Shown piece by piece: positions 1 to 9,909 of a DNA stretch of 64,000 bases (positions within the stretch are counted from its first letter, which is position 1; the number at the start of each line of letters is the position of its first letter). The stretch is from Bradyrhizobium sp. SZCCT0231 (GTDB lineage Bacteria; Pseudomonadota; Alphaproteobacteria; Rhizobiales; Xanthobacteraceae). The stretch spans positions 1-64,000 of the forward strand of contig NZ_JAFCKP010000010.1 of NCBI RefSeq assembly GCF_018130245.1, in the 5' to 3' direction. The notes under the pieces are model-generated. The model was not told the origin of the DNA. It ran no database searches and saw only the letters and a list, made by a program, of their open reading frames with translations. Made by a program: the position numbers and the translations under genes.

Positions 1-74
1 CCAAGCCATAAAACGCGGTGCCAACCTCATGATCCGCCACCCTCACGACCGAAGTGATGTGTGAATCCAGTAGC

Positions 75-215
75 CCTGGAGGGGGAGGGTCGATCGCGCG
101 TAGCGCGAGCGGGGTGGGGTGATCTCTCCAATCGGGCAGTGCCCGTGTGGAGAGATCACCCCACCCCGCCACGCATTCCGCTTCGCTGCATGCGTAGCGA
201 CCCTCCCCCTCCAGG
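75..215. repeat. Large G/C-rich inverted repeat in intergenic DNA
   Basis: Two nested sets of complementary arms are visible. The outer arms are about 75-93 and 198-215. The inner arms are 111-130 and 148-167, a perfect 20-base match around a 17-base loop (GGGGTGGGGT.../...ACCCCACCCC). Such palindromic elements are common between genes in Bradyrhizobium, which is background knowledge. It lies just downstream of the broken binding-protein gene and could form a long RNA stem acting as a terminator or mRNA end. No coding is seen from 1 to 249. Confidence 0.75.
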
Positions 216-249
216 GGAGGGTGGCACCGGCCGTGCCGCGGTCTGCACC

Positions 250-1559
250 TCACGCCCCGTAGGTCGAGCCCTTCGGCAGCGGGAACACCGGGTCCTGCGT
301 GCGGATATTCGTCGGCCACACCACCGAGATGTGCTCGCCGGCGTTCTGCATCACCACCGGCGTCGAGCGTTCGTTCTGGCCGGAGAGCGGCGTGCCCGGC
401 GGGAAGAATTTCACGCCATAGCCCTGGATGGTGCCGCCGGCGGGGATGTCGACGTCGAGCGCCGCCTTGCGAATGGCCTCGGGCTCGAAGCTGCCGTATT
501 TCTCCTTGGCGACCGGCAGCACGTTGTTGAGCAGCACCAGGTCTGGTTGAAGCCCATCGAGCAGTGCGGCGGCACGTCGGTGGCGCCGGTCTTGGCCTGG
601 TAACGCGAGACCATGGTCTTGATCAGATCGCCCATTCCGGGCGCGAGCTTGGCGGGATCGAGCAGCTGCGCCGGCACCGGGTCGATGTTGCAGAAATTGT
701 CGATATCGGCGCCGAAAGTCGCGCGCAGCTTGTCGAGCTGGCTGTAGCCGGCCCCGGCCCCGAACAGCATCTTGAAGCGCAGGCCGCTCTCGCGCGCCTG
801 GCGCAGGAACAAGGTGATGTCAGGGTTGTAACCGACATGCGAGATCACGTCGGCCTTGGCGCGCTTGATCTTCGTGACGAGCACCGAGAGATCGGGCGCG
901 GAAGCCGAGTAACCCTCGCGCAACACCACCTGGATGCCGGCCTGCTTGGCGTAGGCGTCGTCGGCCGAGGCAACGCCGACGCCATAGGGGCCGTCCTCGT
1001 GGATCAACGCGACTTTGACCTCCTTCGGGTCCATGCCGAGCTTGGCTTTCGCATGCTCGGTGATGAAGCTTGCAAAGGCCTGCCCGTATTGGTCCGAATG
1101 GATCTGCGCGCGAAACACGTATTGCAGGTTCTTGTCCTTGAACACGGCGGTCGAGACCGCCGTCGTGATCCAGAGGATCTTCTTCTGCTGCTCGACCTTG
1201 GCTGCGAGTGGCACCGCATGCGAGCTCGCATAGACACCGTTGAGGATGTCGATCTTCTCCTGGCTGATCAGGCGTTCGGCCTCGTTGATCGCAACGTCGG
1301 GCTTGCTCTGGGAATCCGCGGCGACTGGAACGATCTTGGTCTTGCCGCCGATACCGCCTTTCTCGTTGACGAGATCGATCGCGATCTGCGCGCCGATCGA
1401 CGAGGCGACCGAGCCGCCGGCGGCGAACGGGCCGGTGAGGTCGTAGATCAGGCCGATGCGCAATGTCTCGGCTTGTGCCTGAGCCCTGGTCCAATCGAGG
1501 CTGAGTGCGGCGGCGGCAGCCGCCGATGTCTTCAGCAGCTGCCTGCGTGAAGTCGGCAT
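250..1559 (-). pseudogene. Branched-chain amino acid type ABC transporter binding protein, frameshifted
   Basis: This encodes a periplasmic ligand-binding protein of the LivJ-like Peripla_BP_6 family, which delivers amino acids or related organic acids to an ABC permease. The start at 1559 has a GGGAGG ribosome site and is followed by SRRQLL, a hydrophobic stretch and an Ala-rich cleavage region (Tat-like signal), then the family N-terminus LRIGLIYDLTGPFA. The frame is open to FNQT near position 545. There the reading jumps to a second frame that continues as LVLLNNVLPVAKEKYG and stops at 250. Adding one G between CAG and ACCTGG (reverse strand, about 543-547) would restore one protein of 436 residues, a normal family length. 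It is therefore either a recent pseudogene or a base-call error. No permease or ATPase partner is present on this side of the window. Confidence 0.8.
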
Positions 1560-1705
1560 CCTATCCTCCCTCAAAACCGTCTTATGATTGGTTGTATTTT
1601 TTTGCGAAGTATGGGGAGCGGGACGGCGGAAAGTCAACATGGCGAAAGTCGGGATCTTCCGCGCCGGCGATTGACGCCGGCGCTCTTGCTCAGGGATTGC
1701 GTGGC

Positions 1706-2941
1706 TCAGCCCGGCCCTGCGCCTTGCGTTGCCGTGTACACCGCGTAGAGCGACTGGCTCGCCGCCATGAACAGGCGGTTGCGCTTGGGGCCGCCGAAGC
1801 AGACGTTGCCGCACACTTCCGGCAGGCGGATGCGGCCGAGCAGCTTGCCCTCCGGCGACCACACCGTCACGCCGCTGTAGCCGACCGCGCGGCCGGCATT
1901 GCTGGAGGCCCAGAGATTGCCGTTGACGTCGCAGCGCAGGCCATCCGGTCCGCACTTCACGCCGTCGATCACGCAGTCGCTGAACTTCTTGAGGTTGGTG
2001 AGCTTGTTGTCGCTGCCGACATCGAACACGAAGATCTCACCCTTGCCGCCGGGGCCGGTGTCGCCCGGCCCTTTGCCGGTGGAGGCGATGTAGAGCTTCT
2101 TGTAGTCGGGCGAGAAGCACAGCCCGTTCGGGTCGGGCACCTGGTCCTCGGTGACGACGAGGTCGAGGCGGCCCGAGGGATCGATGCGATAGCAGTTGGT
2201 CGGCAGCTCGCGCTTGCCCGGCACGAAGCCGGCCGGCTGCCCGATCCGCGGATTGAGCTTCCCGCCGGCATTGCTCGGGCCGCCCGCACCGTCGGGCTCG
2301 CCCTCGTAGAGCTGGCCGCCATAGGGCGGATCGGTGAACCAGTAGCTGCCGTCAGGATGCGCGGCGACGTCGTTCGGCGAGTTCAGCCGCTTGCCCTGAT
2401 AGGAGTCCGCCAGCACGGTGGCGGTGCCGTCATGCTCGTAGCGCGTCACCCGCCGCGTCAGGTGTTCGCAGGAGAGCTGGCGGCCCTGGAAGTCGAATGA
2501 GTTGCCGTTGCTGTTGTTGGAGGGGCTGCGGAATACGCTGACGCGGCCGTCGTCCTCGCTCCAGCGCATCTGCCGGTTGTTTGGAATGTCGCTCCAGAGC
2601 AGATAGCGGCCCTGCGCACTCCATGCCGGGCCTTCGGCCCACAGCAATCCGGTGTATAGCCGCGTGATCGCGGTGTTGGGCTGCGCGAGATCGTTGAAGG
2701 ACGGATCGACGGCGATGATGTCGGGGTCCCAGAAGTAGGTGGTCGGCGCACCACGCGGGCTGAAATCGCGCGGCGGGGTGGTGATCGTCGTTGGCGGTGC
2801 GGCGGGTCCGGTCTGGGCCAGCGCGGAGCCGGCTCCGGCTATGGTGGCGGCACTGATTGCAAGTCCCTGGACAAGTGTTCGTCGTGAAAGCGCAGCATCC
2901 CGGTCACGCTGCTCTTTGTCACGAGCCTCTTGGCGTGTCAT
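1706..2941 (-). CDS. SMP-30/gluconolactonase/LRE-like exported protein
   Basis: A 411-residue protein of the SMP-30/gluconolactonase beta-propeller family, whose members hydrolyse lactones with a bound divalent metal. The start at 2941 has a GGGAGG-type ribosome site. Residues about 18-43 give a twin-arginine-like export signal (SRRTLVQG followed by Ala/Ile-rich sequence and SALAQ), so it probably acts in the periplasm. Family motifs visible include LLWAEGPAW near residue 98, LNSPNDVAAHPDGSYWFTDP near 185, and DPNGLCFSPD near 270. These carry the Glu, Asn and Asp positions that typically ligate the metal. It lies 146 bases upstream of the frameshifted binding protein on the same strand and may share its transcript. 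The substrate is not evident from the sequence. Confidence 0.85.
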   Translation of the reverse strand: MTRQEARDKEQRDRDAALSRRTLVQGLAISAATIAGAGSALAQTGPAAPPTTITTPPRDFSPRGAPTTYFWDPDIIAVDPSFNDLAQPNTAITRLYTGLLWAEGPAWSAQGRYLLWSDIPNNRQMRWSEDDGRVSVFRSPSNNSNGNSFDFQGRQLSCEHLTRRVTRYEHDGTATVLADSYQGKRLNSPNDVAAHPDGSYWFTDPPYGGQLYEGEPDGAGGPSNAGGKLNPRIGQPAGFVPGKRELPTNCYRIDPSGRLDLVVTEDQVPDPNGLCFSPDYKKLYIASTGKGPGDTGPGGKGEIFVFDVGSDNKLTNLKKFSDCVIDGVKCGPDGLRCDVNGNLWASSNAGRAVGYSGVTVWSPEGKLLGRIRLPEVCGNVCFGGPKRNRLFMAASQSLYAVYTATQGAGPG

Positions 2942-3126
2942 CGCGTCCTCCCGATCATGGTCGCTGGCCGGTTGATCCGGCCGAGCAGGCGCGAAGGTTA
3001 GTCCGGTCCGCTGTCGGTTGCGAGGGGCGGAATCGAAACCGCTGCGCGATCGCGGGTCGCAATTTCGTCACCTTCGAATGCGTTTGGAATGGAAGGGCGC
3101 TAACGGGGATAGGACCGGAGCTCATT

Positions 3127-3387
3127 GTGCAAATTGTCGTCCTGATCATCCTGCTCGCGATCGCATTTGCGGCCGGCTATTTCACGCGGGACTACGTCTC
3201 CCGGAAAAGGCGGGCGGAGGCACGCCGCTGGCGCGAATATGCCCAGCCGGATTGGCTCTCTGCCAACGCGCCGGCCAACACCAACGAGATCGCGAAGGCC
3301 GGCACTGCTGCGCCCGCGGCCACCGGCGAGCTCGGCCAGATGCTGAACCGTTGGGAGAGCAGGGCGCGCGCCCGCCGCGCGGGGTAG
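3127..3387 (+). CDS. Small single-pass membrane protein, hypothetical
   Basis: An 86-residue protein read from GTG at 3127, chosen because a GGAG ribosome site lies 6 bases upstream. In this reading the product begins directly with a hydrophobic segment (residues about 2-20, IVVLIILLAIAFAAGYF), followed by a basic stretch (RKRRAEARRWR) that would face the cytoplasm. The C-terminal tail is Ala/Pro-rich and polar. I do not recognise a family. The upstream in-frame extension lacks a good start and overlaps the promoter region of the divergent SMP-30 gene, so it was not used. Confidence 0.5.
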   Translation: MQIVVLIILLAIAFAAGYFTRDYVSRKRRAEARRWREYAQPDWLSANAPANTNEIAKAGTAAPAATGELGQMLNRWESRARARRAG

Positions 3388-3743
3388 GGCGATGACGGCT
3401 TGGAGAGAGCGGGCGCCAACTCCGCTCTGGTGCTCCGGACGCAGCGCAGCGCGCCTGCGATGCGAAGCATCGTCGGGGTGGTGCGCTGCAGAGCCGGGGG
3501 CCATGTCGCCGCATGCCGTGCCGCGCCTGGGTCCCGGCTCAGCGCCGCAACGCGAGACGCGTTGCAGCGCGTCCGGGACACGCGCGAAAGGGATGTAGGG
3601 CCCCAACCAGGTCAGCCTTCCTGACCATCTTTTAGCGTTGCAGTTGCAGCCGTTTCTCGTCTAGAAACTGAGCGCACTGAGCCCCTTGGCAACCAACCGT
3701 CAACGGTTTTGGCCGAGGATTTGTGGCTCAAAAGGGTCTGGCA
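3388..3743. other. Intergenic region with a Bradyrhizobium-style repeat; leuA promoter zone
   Basis: No convincing gene is seen. Bases about 3430-3590 contain alternating purine/pyrimidine G/C-rich blocks (CTCCGGACGCAGCGCAGCGC ... GCGTCCGGGAC) whose ends are mutually complementary. This resembles an intergenic repeat family of this genus. The remainder (about 3610-3740) should carry the leuA promoter, but I cannot place a -35/-10 pair with confidence. Confidence 0.4.
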
Positions 3744-3863
3744 ATGCTGATTCGCGGCCAAATCGAGGGGATTTCGAGGGAGGTGGCTCTGGCCGCCGCC
3801 ACGATCCCGGCCGCGTCGCTGCCCACCCTCCTTATTGGCGGTCTTCTTCTTACTCGCCCCTGA
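3744..3863 (+). CDS. Putative leucine-rich leader peptide of leuA (attenuator)
   Basis: A 39-codon reading frame starts at ATG 3744 with AAAGGG seven bases upstream and stops with TGA at 3861-3863, 119 bases before leuA. Near its end it encodes LLIGGLLL, in which three consecutive CTT Leu codons (3843-3851) sit immediately before a strong hairpin that overlaps the stop codon. Overall 8 of 39 codons are Leu and 5 are Ile. A run of codons for the pathway's end product right before alternative RNA structures upstream of the first pathway gene is the classic layout of transcription attenuation (compare the trp and leu leaders). That the peptide is made and that it regulates leuA is an inference from this layout. 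Confidence 0.65.
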   Translation: MLIRGQIEGISREVALAAATIPAASLPTLLIGGLLLTRP

Positions 3864-3900
3864 GGGCCGGCTGGGCGCCATGCGCCTGGGCGCTCAGGGG
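3857..3900 (+). promoter_or_regulatory. Hairpin overlapping the leader stop codon upstream of leuA
   Basis: CCCCTGAG at 3857-3864 pairs with CTCAGGGG at 3893-3900, enclosing a second G/C-rich pairing. The 5' arm contains the end of the leader peptide frame (CCC TGA). A ribosome stalled on the Leu codons at 3843-3851 would leave this stem free, whereas a ribosome reaching the stop would block its 5' arm. I do not see a classical T-run terminator between here and leuA, so the downstream step is unclear. Confidence 0.55.
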
Positions 3901-3982
3901 TTGGTCGAGATCAACGGACACCTCAAGCGCCAAGGGACTAAAACGCTCTGAACGGCGCAAACGCTCAAAAGGAAATTTAGGA

Positions 3983-5545
<1,563 letters not shown>

Positions 5546-5559
5546 CGAACGCAGTTCGT

Positions 5560-5595
5560 CATTCCGGGTTCGGCTCTTCGAGCCGCCCCGGAATG
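5560..5595. terminator. Palindrome downstream of leuA, terminator or repeat unit
   Basis: CATTCCGGG at 5560-5568 pairs with the complementary CCCGGAATG ending at 5595, and CGGCTC/GAGCCG pair inside it. It lies 15 bases after the leuA stop and has no T-run. It probably serves as an mRNA end, and the same motif is a frequent intergenic palindrome in this genus. Confidence 0.5.
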
Positions 5596-5724
5596 GCAGA
5601 CTGAGAGATGGCAGCCCTGCTAACGGCCAATAGCAGCGCAGCCCGACGGCCTGTATTGATTTGGCTGGCATGAGGATTGGCCGCTCGGCCTGCTGGGTGG
5701 CCCAAATAATACCAGGGAGAGAAT

Positions 5725-6729
5725 ATGCGCACCTTAACGATCGCCGCGTCCATCGCGGCACTGGCACTCGGGCTTGCCGGGCCGGCATCGGCCCAATCAC
5801 CGATCATCATCAAATTCAGTCACGTCGTCGCCACCGACACGCCGAAGGGCAAGGGGGCGGAGAAATTCAAGGAGCTCGCCGAGAAATACACCGGCGGCAA
5901 GGTCAAGGTCGAGGTCTACCCGAACTCGACGCTCTACAAGGACAAGGAAGAGCTCGAGGCGCTCCAGCTCGGCAGCGTGCAGATGCTGGCACCGTCCAAC
6001 TCCAAGTTCGGGCCGCTCGGCATCCGCGAGTTCGAGGTGTTCGATCTGCCCTACATCCTGCCCGACCTGAAGACGCTGCGGAAGGTGACGGAAGGGCCGC
6101 TCGGTGCGCGGCTGCTCAAGCTTTTGGACTCCAAGGGTATCACCGGCCTTGCCTATTGGGACAACGGCTTCAAGCAGATGAGCGCAAACAAGAAGCTGAT
6201 CACGCCCGCCGACTACCAAGGCGTCAAGTTCCGCATCCAGTCCTCGCGCGTGCTGCAGGCCCAGTTCAAGACGCTCGGCTCGCTGCCGCAGGTGATGGCT
6301 TTCGGCGAGGTCTACCAGGCACTGCAGACCGGCGTGGTCGACGGCCAGGAGAACACCTGGTCGAACATCTATACCCAGAAGATGCACGAGGTGCAGAAGT
6401 ACTTCACCGAGACCAATCACGGCTACATCGGCTACGTCGTGATCGTGAACAAGAAGTTCTGGGACGACCTGCCGGCCGACATCCGTGGCCAGTTGTCGAA
6501 GGCGATGAAGGAATCGACCGACTTCAGCAACGCGCAGTCGCAAAAGGAAAACGACGACGCGCTGGCCGAGATCAAGAAGAGCGGCAAGAGCGAGATCATC
6601 AAGCTCACGGCCGAGCAGGACGAGGCGATGCGCAAGGCGATGGAGCCGGTCTACAAGGATGCCGCAGGCCGCGTCGGCCAGGCGCTGATCGACGAGTTCC
6701 TGAAGGAAGCCAAGAGCACGACGAACTGA
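5725..6729 (+). CDS. TRAP transporter solute-binding protein, DctP family (orphan)
   Basis: A 334-residue periplasmic binding protein of tripartite ATP-independent carriers, which capture C4-dicarboxylates or other organic acids for sodium-driven uptake. The start follows a GGGAGAG ribosome site. Residues 1-23 form a Sec signal peptide ending GPASAQ. The family core IIIKFSHVVATDTPKGKGAEKFKE follows. VMAFGEVYQALQTGVVDGQENTW, near residues 191-213, is the DctP signature region; the Arg of KFRIQSS near residue 171 is the usual carboxylate anchor. No DctQ or DctM membrane subunit is adjacent, so it must work with a permease elsewhere. A terminator follows directly, indicating a single-gene unit. 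Confidence 0.93.
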   Translation: MRTLTIAASIAALALGLAGPASAQSPIIIKFSHVVATDTPKGKGAEKFKELAEKYTGGKVKVEVYPNSTLYKDKEELEALQLGSVQMLAPSNSKFGPLGIREFEVFDLPYILPDLKTLRKVTEGPLGARLLKLLDSKGITGLAYWDNGFKQMSANKKLITPADYQGVKFRIQSSRVLQAQFKTLGSLPQVMAFGEVYQALQTGVVDGQENTWSNIYTQKMHEVQKYFTETNHGYIGYVVIVNKKFWDDLPADIRGQLSKAMKESTDFSNAQSQKENDDALAEIKKSGKSEIIKLTAEQDEAMRKAMEPVYKDAAGRVGQALIDEFLKEAKSTTN

Positions 6730-6750
6730 CTTGAACAGACGATCAACGAG

Positions 6751-6782
6751 GGGCTTCCGCGCATCGCACGGAAGCCCTTTTT
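6751..6782 (+). terminator. Rho-independent terminator of the DctP-type gene
   Basis: GGGCTTCCG at 6751-6759 pairs with CGGAAGCCC at 6769-6777 and is followed by a T-run (6778-6782). It begins 21 bases after the stop codon. Confidence 0.88.
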
Positions 6783-6924
6783 GTTGCAAATCATTTCAGT
6801 TTGCATCTGAACGGGCATTCACGGCAGTTACATCTCCGTAACAACGTGCTCCCTGTCCAAGTTGTAAGTTGCGCGTCAGCCCCCTCGCGCTCATCCTCAC
6901 GGCATCCTTCCAGAGGAGGTCCGG

Positions 6925-7533
6925 ATGAAGAAGTTCACCATCGCCGCCATCGCCGTGCTCAGCATCGCCGGCTCGGGCGCGGTCTATGCCCAATATCATC
7001 GCCCGTGGATGGAGCACGTCCGCCACATCCGCATGAACCCCGAGGACCGCGCCGCCTTCGTCGACGCGCGGATTGCCGCCGTCCATGCCGGCTTGAGGCT
7101 CAACGCCGATCAGGAGAAGCTGTGGCCGCCGGTCGAGGCTGCCGTGCGGGAATTCGCCAAGCTGCGCATCGACCGTGCCAATGCGCGGATGAATGCCGGG
7201 CCAGGAGACGCTTCGAGGGATGCCGACAAGCCGGAGGATCCGGTCGCCCGTCTGCGCCAGCGCGCCGAGGACATGGGTGCGACTTCCGCGGCCCTGAAGA
7301 AGATCGCCGATGCCGCCGACCCGCTCTACAAGACCCTGGACGAGGGCCAGAAACGGCGCCTCGCTGTGCTGACCCGGCACCGCGGCCCGTTCGGCGGCGG
7401 CGAGGACGGTCCGCGCCACCACCACTTCATGGAGCGCATGGACCGCATGATGGAGCGCGGCATGGACCACTTCCACCATGACCGCTTCGACCGTGACGGC
7501 GGCGAGGGCCGGGACCGCGAGGGCCGGCTCTGA
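6925..7533 (+). CDS. Spy/CpxP-like LTxxQ periplasmic protein with His-rich tail
   Basis: A 202-residue exported protein. Residues 1-22 are a Sec signal peptide (KKFTIAAIAVLSIAGSGAVYAQ), and a GAGGAGG ribosome site precedes the start at 6925. LRLNADQEKLW near residue 57 fits the LTxxQ motif of the Spy/CpxP family, whose members are periplasmic chaperones or envelope-stress sensors. The middle is predicted helical and charged. The last 50 residues contain clusters of His, Met, Arg and Asp (RHHHFMERMDRMMERGMDHFHHDRF), which suggests metal binding as in CnrX/ZraP-like relatives; this is an inference. It is flanked by its own terminator and no sensor kinase is adjacent. Confidence 0.8.
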   Translation: MKKFTIAAIAVLSIAGSGAVYAQYHRPWMEHVRHIRMNPEDRAAFVDARIAAVHAGLRLNADQEKLWPPVEAAVREFAKLRIDRANARMNAGPGDASRDADKPEDPVARLRQRAEDMGATSAALKKIADAADPLYKTLDEGQKRRLAVLTRHRGPFGGGEDGPRHHHFMERMDRMMERGMDHFHHDRFDRDGGEGRDREGRL

Positions 7534-7567
7534 GCGGGGCCGCTTTCTGCGACCGTTAGCCTTGGCG

Positions 7568-7592
7568 AAGCCGCTGGAATCCGGCGGCTTTT
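7568..7592 (+). terminator. Terminator after the Spy-like gene
   Basis: AAGCCGC at 7568-7574 pairs with GCGGCTT at 7584-7590, with two further T bases following. It lies 35 bases after the stop. Confidence 0.65.
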
Positions 7593-7701
7593 CGCATTTC
7601 CGGTCCCGTGGACGAAGCCTTGGAAAACTTGCGTCCGATCGCTTGCCAGACCCGGATCGCTTTGCTAAACGACCGGCCTCGCAAGGCTTTGACCGCCTTT
7701 C

Positions 7702-7777
<76 letters not shown>

Positions 7778-7799
7778 TTGGAAAACTCTTATTTTCCAA
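7778..7799 (+). terminator. Hairpin immediately after tRNA-Lys
   Basis: TTGGAAAA at 7778-7785 pairs with TTTTCCAA at 7792-7799 around a six-base loop, directly after the CCA end. The stem is A/T-rich and the T bases are in its 3' arm. It probably ends the tRNA transcript. Confidence 0.6.
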
Positions 7800-8008
7800 G
7801 ACCTTCGCGGAGGAGCGCCGAGAACAAAATTGGTCTCGTGCGACGTTTTTTGCTCCTCCGCTACCACGGGCCACGATTCTCCGCGCCAAACTACGATTTT
7901 CTGCGAATTTGTCCTCCTGACGGTAGCGGTCGGAGCTCGCTGGCACGATTGAATGGCCTGTAAAGCGGCGGTGAGGATCTGGTTGCCTCTGAGAGCATCA
8001 TCGGCACC

Positions 8009-8090
8009 TCACGTGGCACCATGGCGCTCGAGATCGCCGATCACGGCTACGTCATGGAGACCGGTCGTATCGTACTGGGGGCAGGGCCGA
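8009..8090 (+). pseudogene. Remnant of LivF-like ABC ATPase C-terminus
   Basis: One frame reads ALEIADHGYVMETGRIVLG (codons from about 8024), which is the conserved C-terminal segment of LivF, the ATPase of branched-chain amino acid ABC transporters. Nothing before or after it continues the family in any frame: Walker motifs are absent and the frame runs on into non-homologous sequence until 8338. It is a decayed fragment. The rest of 7800-8386 shows no gene. Confidence 0.7.
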
Positions 8091-8386
8091 GCAGCTGCCC
8101 TCCAATTCCGGCATTGGCGGGTTCTACCTGGGTCTCAACCGAGGTGGGCTCGCGCGAATCCTATCGCGACGTGAAGCGCCACAAGCGGCGCAAGCATTGC
8201 TGTCCTGACTGGTGCAGCGGATTTGATATTCGCGCCCCATCCGGCTGCGAGTTCGCGACGCGCAGCATTCGCAGACGTGCCTGCCAAAGCGGGATGCGAA
8301 TGTCAGAACCGGACCATTGGCAGGGCGCTAAACGCTGAAATGCAGCACCGAGGTCCATATGATCCATATAAGATGGAAGCCCGATC

Positions 8387-9883
8387 GTGCAGCGAGGACG
8401 TGTTTCCACGGAGCAAGCCCCCTTGAGTACGCAAACCGAGATATTCCGGCGCCTGGTGCGCGATCATATGCGACCGCCGCCCGTACGTGTTGCACCGGGC
8501 GCGACGGTAGGCGAGGTCGTGAGCTTGATGACAACGACACCCGCATCCTGTGCCATCGTCATCGACGGTGCGGGCCGGCCCAAGGGCATCGTGACGGAGC
8601 AGGACGTCGTACGTCGGATCGCATGGCGAACGGAGTCCGATCAACTCGTCGAATCGGTGATGACTTCGCCAGTCGTCGCGGCGGGGCGCGACGACTACCT
8701 TTTCCAGGCGGTCGGCCTGATGCGCCGTAACAAGCTTCGGCATGTCCCCGTCGTGGACGGGAGCGGAGCGATGATCGGCATGCTCGCCTTGGACGAAGCG
8801 CTCGCCTCATTGTCGAGCGAGAGTATGTCGCTCATCGAGCAGCTCACGCACGAGGAGAGTGTCGAGGGCCTGCACCTCATAAGGAAGGCGCAGGCCCAGC
8901 TTGCCAGCGCACTGTTGGACAACAACATTTCGGCGCCGGAGGTGCAGTCGCTGCTCACGGAAATCAACAACGATATCCACCGGCGTGTCTTGAGGCTGGT
9001 CGAACGGGCGATGCGCGACGACGGCTGGGGGGAGCCTCCTGCGCGGTTCGCTCTCATTATCATGGGGTCGGGCGGGCGCGGCGAAAACTTTCTGGCGCCC
9101 GACCAGGACAATGGTTTCATCCTCGCTGACGACGTCGGCGGCCAGGGCAAGCGTGCGGACGCATATTTTCTGGAGCTTGCCGAACGCATGACGCGGATGC
9201 TTGACGCGGTCGGCTTTCGCCTCTGCGTCGGCGATGTCATGGCCACCAATCCCGTCTGGCGCAAGCGCCTGTCGGATTGGCGCCGGCAGATCGACAACTG
9301 GATCAGGCGGCGCGAGTCCGAGATGCTGTTGAACTGCGATATCTTCTTCGATTTCCGTCATGCGTTCGGCGATCCTGCGCTCTCAAGCGAGCTCCGCACC
9401 CACGTCACCGCAGTAACGTCGGAGTGCCCTCAGTTCCTCCAACACCTGTTCGCCATCGAAGCCGAGCACAAGGTGGCACTCGGCTGGTTCGGACGCTTGC
9501 GCAAGGAGTACCATGGGGAGGATCAGCAGGGTGTGGTGGACCTGAAGCTTCGTGGAACGCTTCCGCTCGTGGAAGGTACGCGGCTGCTTGCGCTTAAAGC
9601 CGGCATTCCGGCCACGTCGACTCTCACCCGGCTTGACTGCCTCAGGGAGAAGGGAGCCATCAGCGCTGGAGACCATGAGGATCTTGCCGACGCGTTCAGG
9701 CATATGACCCGTCTCTTGCTGCGCCAGCAGCTGAAGGACTTCAAGGCCGGGCGCAGGATCACCAACTATGTCCCTGTGGCTGATCTCTCCCAACGCGAAA
9801 ACAAACATCTCGTGGCGTCTTTCCGCGCCATCGAAAACCTGCGTGAAACACTCAATATGGAATTCGCGGGACGCTCGCTTTAG
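8387..9883 (+). CDS. CBS-domain / DUF294 nucleotidyltransferase-like signalling protein
   Basis: A protein of up to 498 residues. Residues about 20-145 form two CBS domains (RLVRDHMRPPPVRVAPGATV; ESVMTSPVVAAGRDDYLFQAVGLM), which usually bind adenine nucleotides. From about 150 comes the DUF294 nucleotidyltransferase-like part with the GSGGRGE motif (near residue 224) followed by DQDNG, the GlnD-like catalytic pattern, and then the DUF294 C-terminal helical domain. The start is uncertain: GTG 8387 gives the longest reading, but TTG 8423 has a better-spaced GGAG site. It is convergent with the symporter-kinase operon (26 bases apart). Proteins of this family commonly neighbour such kinases and ActP-like carriers, so a role in carbon-source signalling is likely. 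What it modifies is unknown. Confidence 0.88.
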   Translation: MQRGRVSTEQAPLSTQTEIFRRLVRDHMRPPPVRVAPGATVGEVVSLMTTTPASCAIVIDGAGRPKGIVTEQDVVRRIAWRTESDQLVESVMTSPVVAAGRDDYLFQAVGLMRRNKLRHVPVVDGSGAMIGMLALDEALASLSSESMSLIEQLTHEESVEGLHLIRKAQAQLASALLDNNISAPEVQSLLTEINNDIHRRVLRLVERAMRDDGWGEPPARFALIIMGSGGRGENFLAPDQDNGFILADDVGGQGKRADAYFLELAERMTRMLDAVGFRLCVGDVMATNPVWRKRLSDWRRQIDNWIRRRESEMLLNCDIFFDFRHAFGDPALSSELRTHVTAVTSECPQFLQHLFAIEAEHKVALGWFGRLRKEYHGEDQQGVVDLKLRGTLPLVEGTRLLALKAGIPATSTLTRLDCLREKGAISAGDHEDLADAFRHMTRLLLRQQLKDFKAGRRITNYVPVADLSQRENKHLVASFRAIENLRETLNMEFAGRSL

Positions 9884-9909
9884 CTGGCGGGCAACTCGCC
9901 ACGTTGCGG

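Noticed and set aside
564-1550. Long plus-strand open frame opposite the binding protein gene
   Set aside because: It mirrors the minus-strand coding periodicity; its product is Arg/Asp/Gly-rich without any domain. High GC makes such antisense frames common.
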